Below, piece by piece: positions 6,096 through 14,630 of a DNA stretch of 15,778 bases (the first letter of the stretch is position 1; each line of letters starts with the position of its first letter). Made by a program: the position numbers and the translations under genes. The stretch covers positions 1 through 15,778 of the forward strand of contig DASVDK010000008.1 of NCBI GenBank assembly GCA_036381125.1. Direction: 5' to 3'. Source of the stretch: DASVDK01 sp036381125 [NCBI: Thermodesulfobacteriota bacterium] (GTDB lineage Bacteria; DASVDK01). Under the pieces are notes generated by a model. That model saw only the letters and a list, made by a program, of their open reading frames with translations. It had not been told where the DNA came from and did not search any database.

Positions 6096-7571
6096 ATGCC
6101 CGTGAAGCGCGGCTGGGTCCTCGCCGCCACCATCCTCGGCTCGACCCTCGGCTTCCTCGAGAGCTCCATCACCAACATCGCCCTCCCCGCCATGCAGCAG
6201 GCGTTCGGCGCCGACGCGGCCGAGATGCAGTGGGTCGTGAACGCCTACATGCTCGCCTTCGGCGCGCTCATCCTCGTGGGCGGCGCGGCGGGCGACCGCT
6301 TCGGGCGTCGGCGCGTCTTCGGCCTCGGGGTCGTCGTCTTCACCGCCGCCTCCGTGGCCTGCGGGCTCGCACCGGGCGTCGCCCTGCTCCTCGCCGCACG
6401 CGCCGTGCAGGGCCTCGGAGCGGCGCTCCTCGTCCCGAGCAGCCTCGCCATCCTCACGGCCGCCTTCCCGCCGGAGCGCCGTGGGCGGGCCATCGGCACC
6501 TGGTCGGGCGCCTCGGCCATCGTGACCGCGGGCGGGCCGATCCTCGGGGGTCTCCTCGTCGACGTCGTGTCGTGGCGGGCCGTCTTCTTCGTCATCGTGC
6601 CGGTGGCGCTGGCGACGCTGGCCGTGGCCGAGCGGCACGTGCCGGAGAGCCGCGCCGCGGGCGTCGCGGGGCCGCTCGACCTCCCGGGGGCCGCGCTGGC
6701 CATCGCCGGCTTCGGGGCGGTGACCTTCGGTCTCATCGAGCGGTCGCCCCTGGTATTCGCGGTCGGCCTCCTCCTCCTCGGCGCCTTCCTGGCGGTCGAG
6801 GCGCGGGCAAGGGCGCCGATGATGCCGCTCTGGCTCTTCCGGTCGCGCGTCTTCGCGGGCGCGAACCTCCTGACCTTCCTCCTCTACGGGGCCCTCGGCG
6901 CGGCGGTGTTCTTCCTCCCCTTCGACCTCGTCCAGGTGCAGGGGTACTCCGCCACCGCCACCGGCGCGGCCTTCCTGCCCTTCGCCCTGATCGTCGGTGT
7001 CCTCTCGCGATGGTCCGGGGGCCTGCGCGACCGCTACGGGGCCCGTGGGCCGCTCGTCGCGGGGCCGGCCGTCTCGGCCGTCGGCTTCGCCGGCCTCGCC
7101 TGGCCCGGGATCGGCGGCTCGTACTGGACGACGTTCTTCCTCCCCATGGTCGTCCTCGGCCTCGGCATGGCCGTGACCGTGGCGCCCCTCACCGCCGCCG
7201 TCATGGGCGCCCAGGACGAGGCGCACGCCGGCGTCGCCTCGGGCGTCAACAACGCCGTCGCCCGGCTGGCGTCCCTCATCGTCGTGGCGCTCGCCGGCCT
7301 GCTCGCCCTCGCCGTCTTCGTGCCCGCCCTCGAGTCGCGCGTGGCGTCGCTCGGCGTTCCGCCCGACGTGGCGCGGGCCCTGCTGGCCGAGGCGCCCCGC
7401 CTGGCCGACGCCGGGCCGCCCGACGGCGTGACGGGCGCCCTTCGGGCCGCCCTCGAGCGGGCGGTCGACGAGGCCTTCGTGGAGGCGTTCCGGTCGGTCG
7501 CGGGCCTCTGCGCCGCGATGTCGGCCGGCAGCGCGCTCGTCGCGGCGCGCCTGGTCGACGCGCGGCGATAG
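6096..7571 (+). CDS. MFS transporter, DHA2 (EmrB/QacA-like, 14-helix) family
   Basis: A 491-residue inner-membrane transporter, probably a proton-driven exporter of drugs or metabolites. Motif A, GGAAGDRFGRRR (residues 62-73), sits in the loop after TM2. The antiporter motif C region, TAGGPILGGLL (144-154), is followed by WRAVFFVIVP (160-169), the WRxxFxxNxP-like pattern of 14-helix DHA2 proteins. The N-terminus ATILGSTLGFLESSITNIALP is the usual TM1 with an acidic residue. I chose ATG 6096; GTG 6102 is an alternative. Neither has a good Shine-Dalgarno, and the open frame extends to 5991 without family-like sequence. The C-terminus carries an unusually long hydrophilic segment (about residues 420-470) before the last helix. 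The substrate is unknown. A close paralogue begins at 15713. Confidence 0.9.
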   Translation: MPVKRGWVLAATILGSTLGFLESSITNIALPAMQQAFGADAAEMQWVVNAYMLAFGALILVGGAAGDRFGRRRVFGLGVVVFTAASVACGLAPGVALLLAARAVQGLGAALLVPSSLAILTAAFPPERRGRAIGTWSGASAIVTAGGPILGGLLVDVVSWRAVFFVIVPVALATLAVAERHVPESRAAGVAGPLDLPGAALAIAGFGAVTFGLIERSPLVFAVGLLLLGAFLAVEARARAPMMPLWLFRSRVFAGANLLTFLLYGALGAAVFFLPFDLVQVQGYSATATGAAFLPFALIVGVLSRWSGGLRDRYGARGPLVAGPAVSAVGFAGLAWPGIGGSYWTTFFLPMVVLGLGMAVTVAPLTAAVMGAQDEAHAGVASGVNNAVARLASLIVVALAGLLALAVFVPALESRVASLGVPPDVARALLAEAPRLADAGPPDGVTGALRAALERAVDEAFVEAFRSVAGLCAAMSAGSALVAARLVDARR

Positions 7572-7594
7572 CGCCGACCGGAACGGCGGCTCAT

Positions 7595-7624
7595 TTGTTT
7601 CAGATTCCGTGGACCTGATATAGT
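7595..7624 (+). promoter_or_regulatory. Sigma-70-like promoter of the RpiR-aminotransferase-BKACE-TRAP cassette
   Basis: TTGTTT (7595-7600) and TATAGT (7619-7624) are separated by 18 bases. The -10 matches five of six consensus positions. This AT-richer patch stands out in a GC-rich window and sits in the 91-base gap between the MFS stop and the first plausible RpiR start, so initiation near 7631 is expected. Confidence 0.65.
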
Positions 7625-7628
7625 TGTT

Positions 7629-7638
7629 GCAGGCCTGC
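7629..7638. promoter_or_regulatory. Palindrome at the predicted transcription start, candidate regulator site
   Basis: GCAGGCCTGC is a perfect 10-base palindrome placed just downstream of the -10 and over the predicted start site. That position is suited to repression by the adjacent RpiR protein. A looser TCAG/CTGA dyad lies between the -35 and -10. A 10-base palindrome can occur by chance in GC-rich DNA. Confidence 0.35.
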
Positions 7639-7692
7639 CCCGGCCGGTGTACCGTGCCGGACATGGGAGGCCAGGCATCGGAGCCGTCGCCC

Positions 7693-8610
7693 ATGGAGTT
7701 CGCCGAGCTCAGCCGATCGATCGCGCAGCGGTTCCCCGCGCTCAGCCGGGAGCTGCAGCGGTCGGCGCGCTACCTGGTGGACCACCCGGACGACGTCGCC
7801 CTCCTGTCCATGCGTCGCGTCGCCGCGAGCGCCGGCGTCCAGCCCGCCACCCTGCTCAGGCTCGCCCGCCGCCTCGACTTCGACGGGTACCCCGCGCTCC
7901 GGCAGGTGTTCGTCGAGCGGCTCAGGCGCCGCACGACGAGCTACTCGCGCCGCGCGCTCGAGCTGCAGGGTCGCGGCTCGGGGGACAGGGCCGAGACGGC
8001 CGTGCGCGAGACCATCGCGGGGCACCTGCGCAACCTCCAGGCGAGCCTCGACCGCAACGGCGTCGACCGGTTCCTGGCCTGCGCGGCGGCGCTCGAGGGG
8101 GCGCGCACCCTCTACGTCCTCGGCCTTCGGAGCTGCTTCCCGCTCGCCTTCTTCTTCCACTACGTCCATCGGCTGTTCCGTGACAACGGCGTGCTCCTCG
8201 ACGGACGGGGCGGCACGTTCCCCGACGACCTGCGCGGCATCGGGACCCGGGACGTCCTCCTCGCCATCAGCCTCGCGCCGTACACGCGCGACACCGTGAG
8301 GGCGGTCGAGTTCGCGGTGGGGCGGGGCGCGACCATCGTGGCGCTCACCGACAGCCCGGTCTCCCCGCTCGCACGACTGGCGCGGCATACGCTGCTCTTC
8401 ACCACGGACACGCCGTCGTTCTTCCACTCGGTGACCGCCGCCATGTCGATCGTCGAGGCGCTGCTCGCGCTCCTCGTCGCCAGGGGGGGCGACAGGGCCG
8501 TCGCCGCCATCTCCGCGAGCGAGGCGCAGCTCGCCTCGTTCGCGGCCTACTGGCGCGAGCGCGCGCCGAAGCGCCCGGCGAGGCGGACGCGGCGTCGACG
8601 GACCGGTTAG
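7693..8610 (+). CDS. MurR/RpiR-family transcriptional regulator (HTH + SIS)
   Basis: From this start the protein has 305 residues, normal for the family. Residues 1-80 form the HTH_6 domain, with VAASAGVQPATLLRLARRLDF (43-63) as the recognition region. Residues about 128-260 form a SIS domain (RTLYVLGLRS, then DVLLAISLAPYTRDTVRAVE and GATIVALTDS), which in characterised relatives binds phosphosugars or other small acids. ATG 7693 has GGAG nine bases upstream. ATG 7663 is an in-frame alternative without a Shine-Dalgarno. The gene directly follows the promoter and precedes the aminotransferase by 31 bases, so it probably controls the cassette and itself. The Arg-rich C-terminal tail (PKRPARRTRRRRTG) is unusual. 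The SIS ligand is likely the imported substrate or an early intermediate (inference). Confidence 0.88.
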   Translation: MEFAELSRSIAQRFPALSRELQRSARYLVDHPDDVALLSMRRVAASAGVQPATLLRLARRLDFDGYPALRQVFVERLRRRTTSYSRRALELQGRGSGDRAETAVRETIAGHLRNLQASLDRNGVDRFLACAAALEGARTLYVLGLRSCFPLAFFFHYVHRLFRDNGVLLDGRGGTFPDDLRGIGTRDVLLAISLAPYTRDTVRAVEFAVGRGATIVALTDSPVSPLARLARHTLLFTTDTPSFFHSVTAAMSIVEALLALLVARGGDRAVAAISASEAQLASFAAYWRERAPKRPARRTRRRRTG

Positions 8611-8641
8611 CCACGAACGCAGAGGGTACGGGAGCCACAGC

Positions 8642-9976
8642 ATGAGCCACGTCCTCCACCGCCACACCCGCCTCGACCCGCCGGTCGCCGTCGGCGGCGA
8701 AGGGGTCTTCCTCTTCGACGCGACCGGCAAGCGCTACCTCGACGCCTCCGGCGGCGCGGCGGTCTCGTGCCTGGGTCACGGCCACCCGGCCGTGATCGCC
8801 GCGATCCGGGCGCAGGCCGAGCGGCTCGCCTACGCGCACACGAGCTTCTTCACGACCGAGCCGGCCGAGGCGCTGGCCGACCGCCTCGCGGCCGGCGCCC
8901 CGCCGGGGCTCTCGCACGTCTACTACGTCTCGGGCGGCTCCGAGGGGGTGGAGGCGGCGCTCAAGATGGCCCGCCAGTACTTCGTCGAGATCGGCGAGCC
9001 GGAGCGCCGCCACGTCATCGCCCGCTGGCAGAGCTACCACGGCAACACGCTCGGCGCGCTGGCGGTCGGCGGCAACCGGTGGCGGCGCGAGCCGTTCGCG
9101 CCGCTCCTGATCGACGCGCCGCACATCGCCCCCTGCTTCGCCTATCGCTTCAAGCGGGAGGACGAGACGGAGGAGGCCTACGGCCGTCGCGCCGCCGACG
9201 AGCTGGAGGCCGAGATCCTCCGCCTGGGGCCCGGGACGGTCGCCGCCTTCATCGCCGAGACCGTCGTCGGCGCCACCGCCGGCGCGGTGCCGCCGGCACC
9301 CGGCTACTTCCGGCGAATCCGCGAGATCTGCGACCGCTACGGGGTCCTGCTGATCCTCGACGAGGTCATGTGCGGCATGGGCCGGACCGGCACGCTGCAC
9401 GCCTGCGAGCAGGAGGGGATCTCCCCCGACCTGCTCGTCGTGGCCAAGGGGCTCGGCGGGGGCTACCAGCCGATCGGCGCCGTCCTCCTCGCCCGGAAGA
9501 TCTACGAGGCGTTCGAGCGCGGCTCCGGGTTCTTCCAGCACGGCCACACCTACATCGGCCACCCCATCGCCTGCGCCGCCGCCCTCGCGGTGCAGGAGAC
9601 GATCGAGGCGGAGGGGCTCCTGGGCCGCGTCCGGACGATGGGGCGCCGGCTGCGGGAACGGCTCGAGGCCCGCTTCGGCGGCCATCCCCACGTGGGGGAC
9701 ATCCGGGGGCGCGGCCTCTTCCAGGCGATCGAGCTGGTCCGGGACCGGGCCACGAAGGCGCCGTTCGACCCCGGCCTTGCCGTGCACAACCGGATCAAGC
9801 GCGAGGCGATGGCGCGCGGGCTCCTCGTCTACCCCATGGGCGGGACGATCGACGGCCGGTCGGGCGACCACGTCCTCCTCGCGCCGCCCTTCGTCGTCGA
9901 GGAGGCGCACCTCGAGACGATCGTCGAGCGGCTCGGCGACGCGGTCGACGCCGCGCTCGCGGCGGCCCGGACATGA
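8642..9976 (+). CDS. Class III (fold-type I) PLP-dependent aminotransferase
   Basis: A 444-residue cytosolic PLP enzyme of the omega/beta-amino acid transaminase group. [18 protein letters not shown] is the phosphate-binding and helix region, and WQSYHGNT follows it. D240 in [14 protein letters not shown] binds the pyridine nitrogen. K269 in [16 protein letters not shown] is the Schiff-base lysine. The length is as expected for the family. GGGAG lies seven bases upstream of ATG 8642. Its stop overlaps the ATG of the BKACE gene (ATGA), which argues for coupled synthesis. Class III enzymes act on amines away from an alpha-carboxylate, so a beta-amino acid donor would give exactly the beta-keto acid a BKACE enzyme uses. 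This is inference, and homologues are often labelled only as aspartate aminotransferase family. Confidence 0.93.
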   Translation: MSHVLHRHTRLDPPVAVGGEGVFLFDATGKRYLDASGGAAVSCLGHGHPAVIAAIRAQAERLAYAHTSFFTTEPAEALADRLAAGAPPGLSHVYYVSGGSEGVEAALKMARQYFVEIGEPERRHVIARWQSYHGNTLGALAVGGNRWRREPFAPLLIDAPHIAPCFAYRFKREDETEEAYGRRAADELEAEILRLGPGTVAAFIAETVVGATAGAVPPAPGYFRRIREICDRYGVLLILDEVMCGMGRTGTLHACEQEGISPDLLVVAKGLGGGYQPIGAVLLARKIYEAFERGSGFFQHGHTYIGHPIACAAALAVQETIEAEGLLGRVRTMGRRLRERLEARFGGHPHVGDIRGRGLFQAIELVRDRATKAPFDPGLAVHNRIKREAMARGLLVYPMGGTIDGRSGDHVLLAPPFVVEEAHLETIVERLGDAVDAALAAART

Positions 9977-10812
9977 CGCCGGTCATCGTGGCCGTGGCGC
10001 CCAACGGCGCCTCGAAGACCAGGGCCGACCACCCGGCCCTGCCGATCACGGCGGAGGAGATCGCAACGTGCGCCCGCGCCTGCCGCGACGCCGGCGCCGC
10101 GATGATCCACCTCCACGTGCGCGACCGCGAGGGACGCCACACGCTCGACGTCGACGCCTACCGCGAGGCGACGGCGGCGATCCGCTGCGCCGTCGGGGAC
10201 GGGCTGGTCATCCAGGCGACCACCGAGGCGGCCGGGGTCTACGGGCCCGAGGCGCAGATGGCCCTCGTCCGGGCCCTCCGGCCGGAGGCGGTGTCGCTCG
10301 CGATCCGGGAGATCCTGCCGCCGGGGCGGGACGAGCGGGAAGCGGCCGCGTTCCTGGCATGGCTGGCGGCCGAGCGGATCGTGCCGCAGTACATCCTCTA
10401 CTCGACCGAGGACCTCACGCGCTTCCGGGAGCTGCGCAGGCGGGGCCTGATCCCCGGCTCGCGGCCGTTCGCGCTCTTCGTCCTCGGCCGCTACACTGTC
10501 GGGCAAGAGTCCGATCCGCGTACCCTTCTGCCCTTCCTCGCCTCCCTGGACGAGGCGGAGGAGATGGTCTGGGCGGTCTGCGCCTTCGGCCGCCGGGAAG
10601 CCGCCTGCGTGCTGGCGGCGGCGGCCCTGGGGGGACACGCCCGGGTCGGTTTCGAGAACAACCTGCTGCTCGCCGACGGACGGCGGGCGCCCGACAACGC
10701 CGCCGTCGTGGCGCAGCTGGTCGATGGCCTTCGCGTCATCGGGCGCCCGCTGGCGGACGCCGCGGGCGCTCGCGCGCTGCTCGGCGGATCGGGGGGCGCG
10801 TCCACCCCGTGA
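9973..10812 (+). CDS. BKACE (DUF849) beta-keto acid cleavage enzyme
   Basis: A 279-residue TIM-barrel enzyme of the family first known from Kce, 3-keto-5-aminohexanoate cleavage enzyme. Members convert a beta-keto acid plus acetyl-CoA to acetoacetate plus a new acyl-CoA. The metal ligands are in IHLHVRD (H46, H48) and GFENN (E228), matching the Zn site of characterised members. The N-terminus [20 protein letters not shown] carries Ser at residue 14, where Kce has a functional Glu in its TGAExxR stretch, so a substrate other than 3-keto-5-aminohexanoate is likely. The ATG overlaps the aminotransferase stop, and the TAXI binding-protein gene follows after 11 bases. A generic DUF849 role is well supported. 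The actual beta-keto acid is unknown. Confidence 0.92.
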   Translation: MTPVIVAVAPNGASKTRADHPALPITAEEIATCARACRDAGAAMIHLHVRDREGRHTLDVDAYREATAAIRCAVGDGLVIQATTEAAGVYGPEAQMALVRALRPEAVSLAIREILPPGRDEREAAAFLAWLAAERIVPQYILYSTEDLTRFRELRRRGLIPGSRPFALFVLGRYTVGQESDPRTLLPFLASLDEAEEMVWAVCAFGRREAACVLAAAALGGHARVGFENNLLLADGRRAPDNAAVVAQLVDGLRVIGRPLADAAGARALLGGSGGASTP

Positions 10813-10823
10813 GAGGAGGGAGC

Positions 10824-11804
10824 ATGACCGCAAGACCTGTAGCCACGATTCTCGCCACGGCATTCGCCGTCGCCACGGTCGCCGCCGGCGCCCCCGAGGC
10901 CTCGGCGCAGCAGCGGTTCGTCACGATCGGGACGGGCGGCGTCACCGGCGTCTACTACGCGGCCGGCGGCGCGATCTGCCGCCTCGTCAACAAGGACCGC
11001 CGCGAGCACGGCATCCGCTGCTCGGTCGAGTCGACCGGCGGCTCCGTGTTCAACGTCAACACCATCCAGACCGGCGAGCTGGACCTCGGCATGGCCCAGT
11101 CCGACGTGCAGTTCCAGGCGTACAACGGCACCGCCGGGTTCCAGGGGAAGCCGTTCAAGGAGCTTCGGGCCGTCTTCTCTCTCCACCCCGAGCCGGTCAC
11201 GATCGTCGCCCGCCGCGACTCCGGGATCAAGACGCTGGCCGACCTCAAGGGCAAGCGCTTCAACGTCGGCAACCCCGGCTCCGGCACCCGGGCGCTCTCG
11301 GAGCAGCTCATCGCCGCCCTCGGCTGGAAGATGAGCGACTTCGCCCTCGCGTCGGAGCTCAAGGCCGACGAGCACGGCCAGGCGCTCTGCGACAACAAGA
11401 TCGACGCGTTCCTCTACGCCGTCGGCCACCCGGCCGGCAACATCCAGGACGCGACGACGTCGTGCGACAGCGTCCTCGTCCCCGCGACCGGGCCGGTCGT
11501 CGACGGCCTGCTCAAGCAGCACCCGTACTTCGCCAAGGCCACCATCCCGGGCGGCATGTACCGGGGCAACCCGAACCCGACCGAGACCTACGGCGTGCTC
11601 GCCACGTTCGTCACGTCGACCCGGACGCCCGACGAGGTCGTCTACCGGATCGTCAAGGCGGTCTTCGACAACTTCAACGAGTTCAAGAGCCTCCACCCGG
11701 CCTTCGCGAACCTCGAGCCGGCGCGGATGATCACCGACGGCGTCTCGGCGCCGCTGCACGACGGCGCGCTCCGCTACTACAAGGAAAAGGGCTGGGTCAA
11801 GTAA
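10824..11804 (+). CDS. TAXI-family TRAP transporter solute-binding protein
   Basis: A 326-residue periplasmic binding protein. Residues 1-28 form a Sec signal peptide with a hydrophobic core [16 protein letters not shown] and an A-x-A site (ASA before QQRF). The mature start [20 protein letters not shown] is the diagnostic TAXI (TRAP-associated extracytoplasmic immunogenic) motif. [19 protein letters not shown] is the mid-domain ligand loop, and the C-terminus YYKEKGWVK is typical. It captures an organic acid or amino acid and delivers it to the fused permease. AGGAGGG lies just upstream of ATG 10824, the strongest ribosome site of the operon, as suits an abundant binding protein. It is separated from its permease by the structured gap at 11805-11996. 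TAXI ligands known in other systems include glutamate and 2-oxoglutarate, but none can be assigned here. Confidence 0.95.
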   Translation: MTARPVATILATAFAVATVAAGAPEASAQQRFVTIGTGGVTGVYYAAGGAICRLVNKDRREHGIRCSVESTGGSVFNVNTIQTGELDLGMAQSDVQFQAYNGTAGFQGKPFKELRAVFSLHPEPVTIVARRDSGIKTLADLKGKRFNVGNPGSGTRALSEQLIAALGWKMSDFALASELKADEHGQALCDNKIDAFLYAVGHPAGNIQDATTSCDSVLVPATGPVVDGLLKQHPYFAKATIPGGMYRGNPNPTETYGVLATFVTSTRTPDEVVYRIVKAVFDNFNEFKSLHPAFANLEPARMITDGVSAPLHDGALRYYKEKGWVK

Positions 11805-11810
11805 GACGTC

Positions 11811-11846
11811 GGCCGATCGCGTCCGGGGCCGGTCGCGCGATCGGCC
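11811..11846 (+). other. Intercistronic hairpin I, 11-bp perfect stem
   Basis: GGCCGATCGCG (11811-11821) and CGCGATCGGCC (11836-11846) are exact reverse complements around a 14-base loop, starting six bases after the binding-protein stop codon. There is no U-tract. The position and strength suit a 3'-end stabiliser or partial terminator that would leave more binding-protein mRNA than permease mRNA. Confidence 0.65.
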
Positions 11847-11866
11847 CCGGCGGCGTCCCGTCGACG

Positions 11867-11886
11867 GCGGCGCCGCAAGGCGCCGC
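11867..11886 (+). other. Intercistronic hairpin II with GNRA-type GCAA tetraloop
   Basis: GCGGCGCC (11867-11874) pairs perfectly with GGCGCCGC (11879-11886) around GCAA, an exceptionally stable GNRA tetraloop. It is the second of several dyads in the same short gap. Confidence 0.6.
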
Positions 11887-11899
11887 TCGGGCGAGGCGC

Positions 11900-11983
11900 C
11901 ACCGGCTCTTGCGGCGCGAAGCGCCGCGGTGAGCGGAGCGCGGGCTTGCCCAGCGCGGAGCGAAAGCTGGCGCCGAGCCGGTG
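11900..11983 (+). other. Predicted three-way-junction RNA directly upstream of the TRAP permease ribosome site
   Basis: CACCGGCTC (11900-11908) and GAGCCGGTG (11975-11983) form a perfect 9-bp closing stem. Between them lie GCGGCGC-GAA-GCGCCGC (11911-11927) and GCGCGGG-CTTG-CCCaGCGC (11938-11956, one bulge). The 3' closing arm ends one base before the Shine-Dalgarno AAGGAGG (11984-11990), so folding could tune permease translation. The region also repeats GCGGAGCG/GCGAAGCG-like words, a look also shared by dispersed intergenic repeats. Confidence 0.5.
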
Positions 11984-11996
11984 AAGGAGGCTCGTC

Positions 11997-14615
11997 ATGG
12001 CCGAAGAGACCACCACGAAGCCGCCGCTCGGCGCGGCGGACCTCGAGCAGCTCGTTGCCGAGGCCGACACCGGCGGTCGCAAGCCGACCGGCGTCGCCCG
12101 CCGGGTGCTCTTCGTCGTCGCCGTCGCCTGGTCGGCGTTCCAGCTCTGGTACGCCTCGCCGCTCCCCTTCGTCCTCGGCGTCGGGATCCTGAACGACACG
12201 CAGGCGCGGGCGATCCACCTCGCGTTCGCCTTCTTCCTGGCCTTCCTGGCCTACCCAGCGTCGAAGCGGGCGCCGCGGACGCGGATCCCGATCGCGGACT
12301 GGGTGCTCGCGCTGGTCGCGGCCGTCACCTCGGCCTACCTGTTCGTGTTCCACCGGGAGCTCGCGCTCCGCCCCGGCATGCCGACCGCGGCCGACCTCGT
12401 GACTGCGCTCCTCGGGATCGTCCTGCTCCTCGAGGCGACCCGCCGGGCCCTCGGGCCGCCCATGGTGGTCGTGGGGCTCGTCTTCCTCGCGTACACGTTC
12501 CTCGGCCCCTACATGCCCGAGGTCATCCAGCACAAGGGCGCCTCGCTCACCAAGACGCTGACCCACCAGTGGCTGACCACCGAAGGGGTGTTCGGCACCG
12601 CGCTCGGCGTCTCGACGAGCTTCGTCTTCCTCTTCGTCCTCTTCGGGTCGCTCCTCGAGAAGGCGGGCGCCGGCAACTACATGATGCAGGTCTCCTTCGC
12701 CCTCCTCGGGCACCTGCGCGGCGGGCCGGCGAAGGTCGCGGTCGTCTCCTCCGCCCTGAACGGCGTCGTCTCCGGCTCGTCGATCTCCAACGTCGTCTCG
12801 GGCGGCATCTTCACCATCCCGATGATGCGGCGGACCGGCCTCAGCGCCGTCAAGGCCGGCGCCATCGAGACCGCCTCCTCCATCAACGGGCAGATCATGC
12901 CCCCCGTCATGGGGGCCGCCGCCTTCCTGATGGTGGAGTACGTCGGGATCCCGTACTCCGAGATCATCCGGCACGCGTTCCTGCCGGCGGTGATCTCGTA
13001 CGTCGCGCTCTTCTACATCGTGCACATCGAGGCGCTGAAGCTCGGCACGCAGCCGCTCGCGCGCCGGACGAGCCGGCCGCTCCCGATGCGGCTCCTCAGG
13101 CTCGGCCTCGGGATCGCCGGCACGATCGTCCTCGCCGGGGTCGTCTACTACGGCGTCGGCGCCCTCGAGGCGCTCCTCGGCTCCGCCGCCGGCCCGGTGC
13201 TCGTCGTCCTCCTCGTCGCCGCCTACGTCGCCTCGGTCTGGTACGCCTCGCGCTTCCCCGACCTCGAGCTGGACGACCCGAACGCGCCGGTGTTCCACCT
13301 GCCGGAGACCTGGCCGACGGTCCGCACCGGCCTCCACTTCCTCCTCCCGCTGGCCGTCCTCCTCTGGTGCCTGATGGTCGAGATGCTCTCGCCCGGGCTC
13401 TCGGCCTTCTGGGGCACGGCGGCCATGATCGCCATCGTCCTCACCCAGCGGCCGCTCTTCGCGTGGTTCCGCGGGCAGGGCGCCGTCCCGGCCTTCCGGC
13501 AGGGGTGGCGCGACTTCATCGAGGGGATGGAGCTCGGCGCGCGCAACATGATCGCCATCGGCATCGCCACCGCCACGGCCGGGATCGTCGTCGGCACGAT
13601 CACGCTCACCGGCCTCGGCTTCATGATGACCGACTTCGTCGAGTTCATCTCCGGCGGCAACGTCATCCTCATGCTCGTGCTCACGGCGATGATCAGCCTC
13701 GTCCTCGGCATGGGGATCCCGACGACCGCCAACTACATCATCGTCGCCACCCTCATGGCGCCGGTCATCGTCGAGCTGGGGGCGCAGGCGGGGCTCGCCA
13801 TCCCGCTGATCGCCGTCCACCTCTTCGTCTTCTACTTCGGGATCATGGCCGACGTGACGCCGCCGGTCGGCCTCGCGTCGTACGCGGCGGCCGCCATCTC
13901 GGGCGCCGACCCGATCAAGACCGGTCTCCAGGGCTCGGTCTACGCCCTCCGCACGGTGCTCCTGCCGTTCTTCTTCATCTTCGAGCCGACCCTCCTCCTG
14001 ATGGACCTGCACTCCTGGGGGGAGACGCTGCTCGTGATCGCCGCCGCCACGCTCGGGATGCTCGTCTTCGCCGCCGCGACCATGGGCTTCTTCCTGACCC
14101 GCAGTCGGCTCTGGGAGACCGCGGCCCTCCTCCTCGTCACCTTCACGCTCCTTCGGCCCGGCTTCTGGATGGACCGGATCGCCCCGCCCTACGAGGACGC
14201 CTCGCCGGCGCGGCTCGAGGAGGTCGTGGCCGCGACCCCCCCGAAGGGGCGGTTGCAGATGCGCGTCGAGGGGCTCAGCATCGAGGGGGACGACGTGCGG
14301 AAGGTGGTGAGCGTGCGCCTCGACACGGCCGGGACGCCGGCCGAGCGCCTCGCCGCCGCCGGCCTCGCGCTCCGGCGGACCGGCGAGGACCTGCAGGTGG
14401 CGCAGGTGCGGTTCGGCAGCTACGCCGAGCGGCTCGGCCTCGAGCCCGGCTTCCGGATCACGGCGGTCAGGGTTCCGACCGCCCGCCCGCCGGCGGCGCT
14501 CTTCTACATCCCGGCGCTCCTGCTCCTCGGCGTCGTGGTCGCCGCGCAGCGCGCGCGACGCGGGGCTCGTCCGGCGGCGACCCCGGGCGTTCCCGATCGG
14601 CCGGCGGCGGCTTGA
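11997..14615 (+). CDS. Fused TRAP transporter permease (small + large subunits) with DUF3394 C-terminal domain
   Basis: An 872-residue inner-membrane protein that uses a cation gradient to import the solute delivered by the TAXI protein. The first ~190 residues carry helices corresponding to the small DctQ-like subunit. The DctM-like body follows, with the fused-TRAP signatures GVVSGSSISNVVSGGIFTIP (256-275) and SSINGQIMPPVMGAAAF (294-310). The more usual second motif has ASTGG rather than SSING, a mild deviation in the likely substrate/ion region. From about 720 to 835 lies DUF3394 (RLEEVVAATPPKGRLQMRVE through FRITAVRV), a PDZ-like extension known from TRAP permeases, followed by one more helix (836-856). 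ATG 11997 has an ideal AAGGAGG six bases upstream. A strong hairpin follows the stop. Confidence 0.95.
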   Translation: MAEETTTKPPLGAADLEQLVAEADTGGRKPTGVARRVLFVVAVAWSAFQLWYASPLPFVLGVGILNDTQARAIHLAFAFFLAFLAYPASKRAPRTRIPIADWVLALVAAVTSAYLFVFHRELALRPGMPTAADLVTALLGIVLLLEATRRALGPPMVVVGLVFLAYTFLGPYMPEVIQHKGASLTKTLTHQWLTTEGVFGTALGVSTSFVFLFVLFGSLLEKAGAGNYMMQVSFALLGHLRGGPAKVAVVSSALNGVVSGSSISNVVSGGIFTIPMMRRTGLSAVKAGAIETASSINGQIMPPVMGAAAFLMVEYVGIPYSEIIRHAFLPAVISYVALFYIVHIEALKLGTQPLARRTSRPLPMRLLRLGLGIAGTIVLAGVVYYGVGALEALLGSAAGPVLVVLLVAAYVASVWYASRFPDLELDDPNAPVFHLPETWPTVRTGLHFLLPLAVLLWCLMVEMLSPGLSAFWGTAAMIAIVLTQRPLFAWFRGQGAVPAFRQGWRDFIEGMELGARNMIAIGIATATAGIVVGTITLTGLGFMMTDFVEFISGGNVILMLVLTAMISLVLGMGIPTTANYIIVATLMAPVIVELGAQAGLAIPLIAVHLFVFYFGIMADVTPPVGLASYAAAAISGADPIKTGLQGSVYALRTVLLPFFFIFEPTLLLMDLHSWGETLLVIAAATLGMLVFAAATMGFFLTRSRLWETAALLLVTFTLLRPGFWMDRIAPPYEDASPARLEEVVAATPPKGRLQMRVEGLSIEGDDVRKVVSVRLDTAGTPAERLAAAGLALRRTGEDLQVAQVRFGSYAERLGLEPGFRITAVRVPTARPPAALFYIPALLLLGVVVAAQRARRGARPAATPGVPDRPAAA

Positions 14616-14630
14616 GCGGCCGAACGACCA

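Noticed and set aside
5748-7694. 648-codon minus-strand open frame opposite the MFS gene
   Set aside because: Composition is Arg/Glu/Gly/Asp only, with no motif. The MFS motifs on the plus strand explain the region.
11867-11956. Insertion sequence or CRISPR-like repeats in the binding-protein/permease gap
   Set aside because: There is no transposase, no target-site duplication and no regular repeat-spacer spacing. The words are short dyads consistent with RNA stems.
10491-14012. 1173-codon open frame on the minus strand, opposite the BKACE and TRAP genes
   Set aside because: It is rich in Glu, Asp, Arg, Gly and Val with no domain-like segments, as expected for the complement of GC-rich coding DNA. 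The opposite strand carries clear TAXI and TRAP genes with Shine-Dalgarno sites.
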